Origin: Methanothrix sp.
GTDB lineage: Archaea > Halobacteriota > Methanosarcinia > Methanotrichales > Methanotrichaceae
NCBI GenBank assembly: GCA_018052825.1
Contig: JAGPMN010000003.1
Location: forward strand, 1-64,000
Length of the DNA: 64,000 nucleotides
Reading direction: 5' to 3'
In this document: piece after piece, positions 58,902-64,000 of the stretch
Layout: each line of letters begins with the position of its first letter
How positions within the stretch are numbered: position 1 is the stretch's first letter
Notes under the pieces: generated by a model
Databases searched by the model: none
What the model was told of the DNA's origin: nothing
What the model saw: the letters and a program-made list of their open reading frames with translations, nothing else
Translations under genes and position numbers: made by a program

Positions 58902-60191
58902 TCATAACGCCCAATCCACTGCTGCCAGCACGAAGACAAAAAGCCCGATCAAGCTGAGTGGCAGGGTGTATGCCGTTGCCGTCTCCCTCAGAGACGATGC
59001 CGTGGCGTTTTTGACAAGCCAGAAGAAGGGGTCGGTGACGTAGGAGAGCATGAAGGCTCCGGCGGCGATGAGCAGGGCCAGGGTCTCGGCCGGCAGGGGA
59101 TAGCCGGACAGGAGCTGGGCTGCCAGAGCCGCGGTCACCACCCTTGAGCCCTGGGCAAGCTGAAGGGCTGCGGCAAGAAGGAAGGGCAGCAGCAGTACCG
59201 GCAAGATCTGCCCCTGCCGGAAGAGCTCTGCGGGGAGATCGCTTCTGGATACGACATAGCCGAATGCTCCCGCACCACACAGGTCCAGGAGTATCACCCC
59301 TGCCCGTCGCGACGCGATGTGGATCAGCTCCTGAGCCCGGTCCCTCTGCCAGGCCAGGCCGAGCATCGCCCCCAGCAGAAGGGCCAGGCCGGGATCAGAG
59401 AGCACGGCCGCTGTCATACGGAGATGGGCTGTGTCGCCGCCCCCATCCGGCTCAATCAGTGTTCCGGCAAGCATGAGGAGCACTGGCAGAAGAAGAGGAA
59501 ACCAGGCACGAAGGCGGCTTATCCGTGTGGTGTCTGCCTGCTCTCGGGCTATTGCCGTCTCAACCTGCCCATTTGGGAGGGCCTCCCGGGGCTGCAGAGG
59601 AATATGCAGCATGATCAGGCAAGAAATGACAAAGATGGCCAGAGAGATGGGGATGGCTCTGAGAAGAAGGCTGGAGGGACTGGCAGCAAGGCCTGAGGAG
59701 AGGGTGATCATGACCGGGGAGGGATATATGAGATTGAATGAGATTGCTGAGCATATGGCGGTCAGAAAGAGGGCCCTCCTCTCATCGATGTGGGTGAAGC
59801 AGGCCGGGCTTCTGGCAAGTCCCCGCACCACCGGCTCCAGTATCATGAAGGCGGTGATGCTGCACATGACGGGAATGGAGATGAGAAATCCTGCAGCCCC
59901 GCTGACCAGCAGCCTCCTCTTGGCCAGCCTGGACAGGTCGGAGACTATCCTCTCCAGGCTCCCAGTCTTGCGCAGATACTCGGCAAGTACAGCTCCGCCA
60001 AGTATCACCAGGGCTAGAGAGGAGAACATCCTCGCGAGGCCAGAGGATATGTAGCCCAAAAGCTCCGGCCCCATGCCGACTAAAGAGCCGAAGAGAATGG
60101 AGCAGATGACCAGGCTGAGAAAAGGCCCCAGCCGGGGGATGATGATACTGGCGAGGATCATGGAGAGTAGAAAGGCAGGAAGCGGGTCCAT
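58902..60191 (-). CDS. GntP-like/DUF401 membrane transporter
   Basis: A 429-residue protein with about eleven to twelve helices. The internal NLIYPSPVMITLSSGLAAS, DPGLALLLGAMLG and VTAALAAQLLSGYPLP segments, and the C-terminal YVTDPFFWLVKNATASSLRETATAYTL, recall the GntP gluconate permease group and archaeal DUF401 proteins. The substrate is likely a small organic anion but is not predictable. It stands alone and is divergent from the large envelope protein gene. Confidence 0.75.
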   Translation of the reverse strand: MDPLPAFLLSMILASIIIPRLGPFLSLVICSILFGSLVGMGPELLGYISSGLARMFSSLALVILGGAVLAEYLRKTGSLERIVSDLSRLAKRRLLVSGAAGFLISIPVMCSITAFMILEPVVRGLARSPACFTHIDERRALFLTAICSAISFNLIYPSPVMITLSSGLAASPSSLLLRAIPISLAIFVISCLIMLHIPLQPREALPNGQVETAIAREQADTTRISRLRAWFPLLLPVLLMLAGTLIEPDGGGDTAHLRMTAAVLSDPGLALLLGAMLGLAWQRDRAQELIHIASRRAGVILLDLCGAGAFGYVVSRSDLPAELFRQGQILPVLLLPFLLAAALQLAQGSRVVTAALAAQLLSGYPLPAETLALLIAAGAFMLSYVTDPFFWLVKNATASSLRETATAYTLPLSLIGLFVFVLAAVDWAL

Positions 60192-60269
60192 GCTGCCTGA
60201 TATACCCTTCAGGCTATAAATTGGTAATTATGACATGGCCAGCCCCCCTGCCCGGGCAGCTCCGAAACG

Positions 60270-60294
60270 CATTTATATGTAGAAATATAAAAAG
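60270..60294 (+). promoter_or_regulatory. Promoter of the large envelope protein gene
   Basis: CGAAACGCATTTATATG combines a BRE-like CGAAAC with a TATA box near 60272-60279; a second AAATATAAAAAG follows at 60283-60294. The leader of about 75 nt contains AGTCCC (60293) and GGGACT (60331), which can pair, and GGGAG before the ATG. Confidence 0.5.
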
Positions 60295-60379
60295 TCCCAG
60301 GAAGGGATTTAGTCTTATTTGACGATGCCGGGACTGCAACAGTAGGGATGCTTGGCAGAGGGGAAATCAAGGGAGTAGC

Positions 60380-63300
60380 ATGAGGAGAGGTAGCTTTAAG
60401 CGCAGACTACCTCGCGGGAGTCTTGGCTTTGAGGGCAGCCAGGCACTTCTGGGAGTAGCCTTTTTAGTAGTTATTTTAGTCTCTTCCCTGCTCTATCTCT
60501 TTCCCGATCTCCCATCAGCGCCTTCCGATTCTCTCAAAACCAGCCACTCCGCCTGTGAAGAAACGCTTCATGTGCTCTCGGCCTCAGGCGACCGTGCTGT
60601 AAATTCCGCTTCCCAATCCGGCTCTCCCCGGCAATCCCCCCAAATGCCTGCAGGCTTCTCTGATTCAGCAGATCAAGCCCCATCCTCCGGGGCGTCACTT
60701 TCCTCCCAGGAGGAGAGCTTCTTGCTGGCCACAGTGCAGATCATGCCCGACATGACAGAGGTCTGCCTGGAGAATACAGGTTCGGACAGCCTTCGTGAGG
60801 TGCAGGTCGCATGTGGAGGAAGGTCTCTTGGAATCATCTCCCGCCTCGTGCCCGGCGAGAAGAAGGTTCTGGCTCTTGCCGGCCGGCAGGAGAAGCTCCT
60901 GGTATCAGCCCTCGACTCCGCCGACCGGAGGATTGCAGGCAGCATCCAGTATATCCCCTCAGAATCCTGGGACCGCAGCGCTGCCAGCCAAAATTCCGCC
61001 TCCAGGCCCGTATCACAGCCCCAATCTCAGCTGGCATCAGCGGCCGGAGGGGGGGTCCTGACAGTCAAATCAGCGCCTCCATATCCCCTGGAGATCAACC
61101 TCTCCGCCAACAGGTCAGAGGGGCGGGCAGGCGAGATCGTCGGCTACCGCTGCACGGCCAGGAACGCAGGCTCAGAGGAGCTGTCAGAAATAAAGATCCA
61201 CTGTGCAGGAAAGATGTCATCCACAAAATACCTTCCCCCTGGAGAGGAGCTGATACTGCAGGGCGCTTTTCCCATAAACAGCAGCACAACCCTTATAGCC
61301 TCCGCCCAGGCCCGTGACGGCCGCGGCAATGCCTACAGCAACAACACCACCCTTTCCGTCTGGATGAAGTCCTCCCTCCTCAATCTCTCCGTCTCCCATC
61401 CCCGTTATGCTCACAGGGGTGAGAGCATACCTCTGCAGATCCGCCTGGAGAACCGGGGCGAACTGGACATCTCTGGCCTGACTGTGCATTACGGGTGGGG
61501 AGAAGAGGATACTGTCGGCCTTCTTCCCGCAGGAGGCGGAAGAGATCTGCAGAAAGAAGTCGTCGCCGGACCTGACATGTCAGTCAATGTCTCTGCCACC
61601 GGCCGGGATGAAAAGGGAGGGCAGGTATTTGCCTCATGCCATCCCGAGATTGAAGTTCTCACCTCCTCGCTGCAGATTGAGGCAGAGCCTGCGTCTGTAA
61701 ACGTCTATCCAGGCCAGCCGGCAGAGGTCGCTTGGATATTGAAGAACACCGGCCAAGAGCCTCTGAAGGACATCACACTGGAAGGAGACGGAGGCCAGCG
61801 CATCCTCAAGGAGATCCCAGCAGGCCAGGCGGTGAGGATGGCTGCCATCTACACCAAAAGCAGCACATCCTGGATCAATGTCACTGCGAGGGGAAGAGAC
61901 GCAAGGGGATTTGAGACGGCCGACAGAGCGGGCGTCCTCATAAAAGCAGTCTCTCCAGGCATCACCATCAAGCTCATGCCCTCTGATATCGAGACCTGTC
62001 CGGGAGAAGAGGCGGCGACAAATGTGCTGGTCACCAACACCGGAGACGATCTGCTCAGGGATGTGCGCCTCAAGCTCAACGGCTCTCTGTACTCCAGTAT
62101 GGGAGACATCGAGCCTGGCGAGTTTCGGGTCGTGACGGCAAAGGCCGCCATAACCGGCAATTGCAGCCTGAGCTTCCAGGCGGAGGGAAGAGATTCCCTC
62201 GGCCGGGTGCAGAGGGATGAGGCCGTCGCCCAGGTTAAGGCGGTCGTCGCCGCCCTCAAGATATTCGCCGGAGCCTCCCCTGCGGCAGTACTTCCCGGAG
62301 AGAGCTGCCGCATCTCCTGCACAGTGGCCAACACCGGCAAGGTTCCCCTCTACAGCATTTTCGTAATCAGCAAACGGATGGGCCCCCTCGGCAATATCGA
62401 CTTCCTCTCCCCCAAGAGGCAGATGACAATCACAGCAGAGAAGAAGATCACCGAAGGCCTGCAGGACGTGGTGACGGCAGAGGGCTTCACTGAAGACAGA
62501 AGGCCTGCGCGGGCCACATTCGATCTCAATGTCGGCCTTCTCGGCTCGCCCGAGGGGTCAGAGGCGGAGCCCACGACCGGTTCTCACTACGATCTGGCCA
62601 TTTCCCCTGTCAATATCACCTGCGGCAATCTCACATTCGCCTTCAACCTGCCTGAGCAGGAGCAGACGGAAAGCCAGGTCTCAGCAACGATAGCTGCAGA
62701 TATAGACAGGGCAGCCAGCAGGCAGAGCCAGGGCATGCTGGAAAGGATCGAAGGCCTTTTCGACTACGTGGAGAGGCTGCTTGGCCTGGGAAGAGAGGAG
62801 GGCGGGCAGAATGAAGATGATGAGGCCGGCGCTTCGGGAGAGGAGATGGCTGCGCAGGCCAACGGCTCTGGCAGTCATGCCGCCCGGCAGTTTGGCGCGA
62901 AGGACGTCTCCCCTCAGGGCGGCTACGAGCTTTCCATAGAGGGGGTGAAGGGCTCGGAGCACGGGGCCATAACCATTCTCGATGTCAACGCCCAGCCCTC
63001 TCGGCCCGCTGCAGGCGAGCCGGTCAAGATCACAGTTCACATCCAGTGTCCGTCGGCCGTAAAGAAAGCCAGCGTCAAATACGGCCTCTCCGACCTGCCC
63101 CTTACCAGGCAGGATATGCTCAATGTGGACCGGGTCTACGACTGCCCCCTTTCACTGGAGTCGGGGGATGCGGTGGACGGATACTGGAGCGGCACCATCC
63201 CGGGGAGGGGGGCGGGAGTATACATGCCGCTTTCCGTCTGGATATGGGACGGGGCCAGCAGCGTCGAAGGAGGGCCCTACCTCATCCACTGGAGCACAGT

Positions 63301-63847
63301 AAGCTCATCGGGGCCATCCGCCACGCCGGCTGCCCCATCCGGCGGAAACGGCATGCTGTTCATAGAGTCCACATCTGTGAAGGGCAGAGGCGAGGTGGCC
63401 ATCAAGGACACCATCCAGGGAAATACGATGCACTTCAATGAGAATATCATGGGCAACGGCTCCATCAGCCTGGAGACCGTGCGCTGCATAGACCGCAGCT
63501 CATCGGTTGACAACTTCACAGAGAAGAAGGACCTGGTCTTCACCGACGGCAATATCAAAGGCCATCAGATTGTGGAGTCGCCCACATTTCACGGCGGCAT
63601 GGGCGCGGCAGTCACAGAGAGGTACAACCTGACACATGTGGACAGGAGCGAGACCGCCAGCGTGAGCAGCGAGAGATCCGCCAACAATACGCTCTCCTTT
63701 GAGACTGAGCAGGCCTTCAACGGCACATGGAACATCCAGACCAAGTATGCCAAGTTCTACAAGAAGATCAAGGCGGATCAGCAGTATACCGGCTCATTCC
63801 AGACCCAGAAGGAGATCAAGTTCGCAGATGCGGGACAGAGGCAGTGA
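60380..63847 (+). CDS. Large CARDB-repeat envelope protein
   Basis: A 1155-residue surface protein with one N-terminal helix (residues 22-45, LLGVAFLVVILVSSLLYLFP) preceded by basic residues, so the chain lies outside the membrane. After a Ser/Pro-rich stalk come at least five related beta modules with the pattern 'N-T/A-G-x4-L-x-D/E-I/V-x(10-20)-P-G-E': about residues 115-190, 235-315, 330-410, 430-515, 525-610 and 620-700. These are CARDB/COG1361-like. A helical acidic segment follows (about 755-840), then a domain opening ILDVNAQPSRPAAGEPVKITVH and a unique C-terminal beta domain from about 990. No C-terminal anchor. Role: envelope scaffold or binding, inferred. Confidence 0.75.
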   Translation: MRRGSFKRRLPRGSLGFEGSQALLGVAFLVVILVSSLLYLFPDLPSAPSDSLKTSHSACEETLHVLSASGDRAVNSASQSGSPRQSPQMPAGFSDSADQAPSSGASLSSQEESFLLATVQIMPDMTEVCLENTGSDSLREVQVACGGRSLGIISRLVPGEKKVLALAGRQEKLLVSALDSADRRIAGSIQYIPSESWDRSAASQNSASRPVSQPQSQLASAAGGGVLTVKSAPPYPLEINLSANRSEGRAGEIVGYRCTARNAGSEELSEIKIHCAGKMSSTKYLPPGEELILQGAFPINSSTTLIASAQARDGRGNAYSNNTTLSVWMKSSLLNLSVSHPRYAHRGESIPLQIRLENRGELDISGLTVHYGWGEEDTVGLLPAGGGRDLQKEVVAGPDMSVNVSATGRDEKGGQVFASCHPEIEVLTSSLQIEAEPASVNVYPGQPAEVAWILKNTGQEPLKDITLEGDGGQRILKEIPAGQAVRMAAIYTKSSTSWINVTARGRDARGFETADRAGVLIKAVSPGITIKLMPSDIETCPGEEAATNVLVTNTGDDLLRDVRLKLNGSLYSSMGDIEPGEFRVVTAKAAITGNCSLSFQAEGRDSLGRVQRDEAVAQVKAVVAALKIFAGASPAAVLPGESCRISCTVANTGKVPLYSIFVISKRMGPLGNIDFLSPKRQMTITAEKKITEGLQDVVTAEGFTEDRRPARATFDLNVGLLGSPEGSEAEPTTGSHYDLAISPVNITCGNLTFAFNLPEQEQTESQVSATIAADIDRAASRQSQGMLERIEGLFDYVERLLGLGREEGGQNEDDEAGASGEEMAAQANGSGSHAARQFGAKDVSPQGGYELSIEGVKGSEHGAITILDVNAQPSRPAAGEPVKITVHIQCPSAVKKASVKYGLSDLPLTRQDMLNVDRVYDCPLSLESGDAVDGYWSGTIPGRGAGVYMPLSVWIWDGASSVEGGPYLIHWSTVSSSGPSATPAAPSGGNGMLFIESTSVKGRGEVAIKDTIQGNTMHFNENIMGNGSISLETVRCIDRSSSVDNFTEKKDLVFTDGNIKGHQIVESPTFHGGMGAAVTERYNLTHVDRSETASVSSERSANNTLSFETEQAFNGTWNIQTKYAKFYKKIKADQQYTGSFQTQKEIKFADAGQRQ

Positions 63848-63864
63848 AAAATCGATAATAAGGC

Positions 63865-64000
63865 TCAGGCGCCGCCTCTTCCCGCCCGCGAGGCCCTATG
63901 CCAGACATCTTCGTAGATGTCCAGGGACTCGATGTGATTGTGCACATCGATCCTGTGCTGGATGTCAGCTGCCCTCAGCCTCTTCTCCGTGCAAAGGCGC
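63865..64000 (-). CDS. C-terminal end of an unidentified protein (partial)
   Basis: The last 44 codons of a leftward gene that begins outside the window. The visible C-terminus contains LCTEKRLRAADIQHRIDVHN and HIESLDIYEDVWHRASRAG. It is charged and helical. I cannot assign a family from this fragment. It ends 17 nt from the convergent envelope-protein gene. Confidence 0.6.
   Translation of the reverse strand, partial: RLCTEKRLRAADIQHRIDVHNHIESLDIYEDVWHRASRAGRGGA

Noticed and set aside
58794-58907. 37-codon plus-strand frame starting at a TATA-like ATAATATG
   Set aside because: It spans a terminator-like hairpin, has no SD sequence or family match and overlaps the end of the convergent transporter gene.

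Overview
The window is archaeal and reads like a euryarchaeal methanogen, most likely of the Methanosarcina/Methanothrix (Methanosaeta) branch. The evidence is ribosomal proteins L37e and S8e, Sm-like protein, Nop5, RPA with its partner protein, topoisomerase VI, FtsZ, archaeal-type pyrG and gatCAB, a small siroheme sulfite reductase, SufBC and a CbiMNQO cobalt transporter. Promoters are TATA/BRE type and several transcripts look leaderless. The genus is an inference; no methanogenesis gene lies in the window.

Layout. 0-2.3 kb: a broken MscS channel end, then a leftward lsm-rpl37e-purF operon. 2.4-6.4 kb: rightward PUA protein, two membrane proteins, adenosine-specific kinase, pyrC and hsp20. 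6.4-14.2 kb: argS and small siroheme sulfite reductase among many secreted proteins (DUF4139, two lamin-tail proteins, a Tyr-rich DUF333-like protein, an SdrD-like protein). 14.3-20.1 kb: a leftward wHTH/degenerate DNA ligase/SPL-type radical SAM operon, ftsZ, a regulator, a secreted protein and nop5. 20.2-29.5 kb: a rightward informational block with RPA, its partner, a lone Lrp/AsnC sensor domain, top6B-top6A, an amidohydrolase, Trm112, a membrane protein and pyrG. 29.6-39.7 kb: frameshifted thiC, YihY, sufC-sufB, DUF1614, a dUTPase-like protein, paaK with an ACT protein, and nadE. 39.7-47.7 kb: an envelope/regulatory region described below. 47.7-52.4 kb: FAD oxidoreductase and gatC-gatA-gatB, followed by a small transposon-like element. 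52.9-64 kb: DUF6448, cbiMNQO, rps8e, a thioesterase, a Trm5-like methyltransferase, a GntP-like permease and a 1155-residue envelope protein.

The most unusual region is 39.7-47.7 kb. It holds a membrane-anchored winged-helix regulator with an extracellular sensor domain, a secreted free copy of that sensor domain, and a MacB-type ABC operon led by two tiny DNA-binding proteins. Three secreted-protein genes and the ABC operon share a 32-bp promoter element. Three of the four copies lie 98-100 nt from the start codon, and every predicted transcript starts with a stem-loop. I propose this as a co-regulated, undescribed cell-envelope regulon.

Other notable points are a DNA ligase homologue that has lost its nucleophilic lysine and its C-terminal domain but stays coupled to a radical SAM gene, a 291-bp element with imperfect inverted ends and 8-bp flanking direct repeats after gatB, and a thiC frame break at a TA-dinucleotide run.
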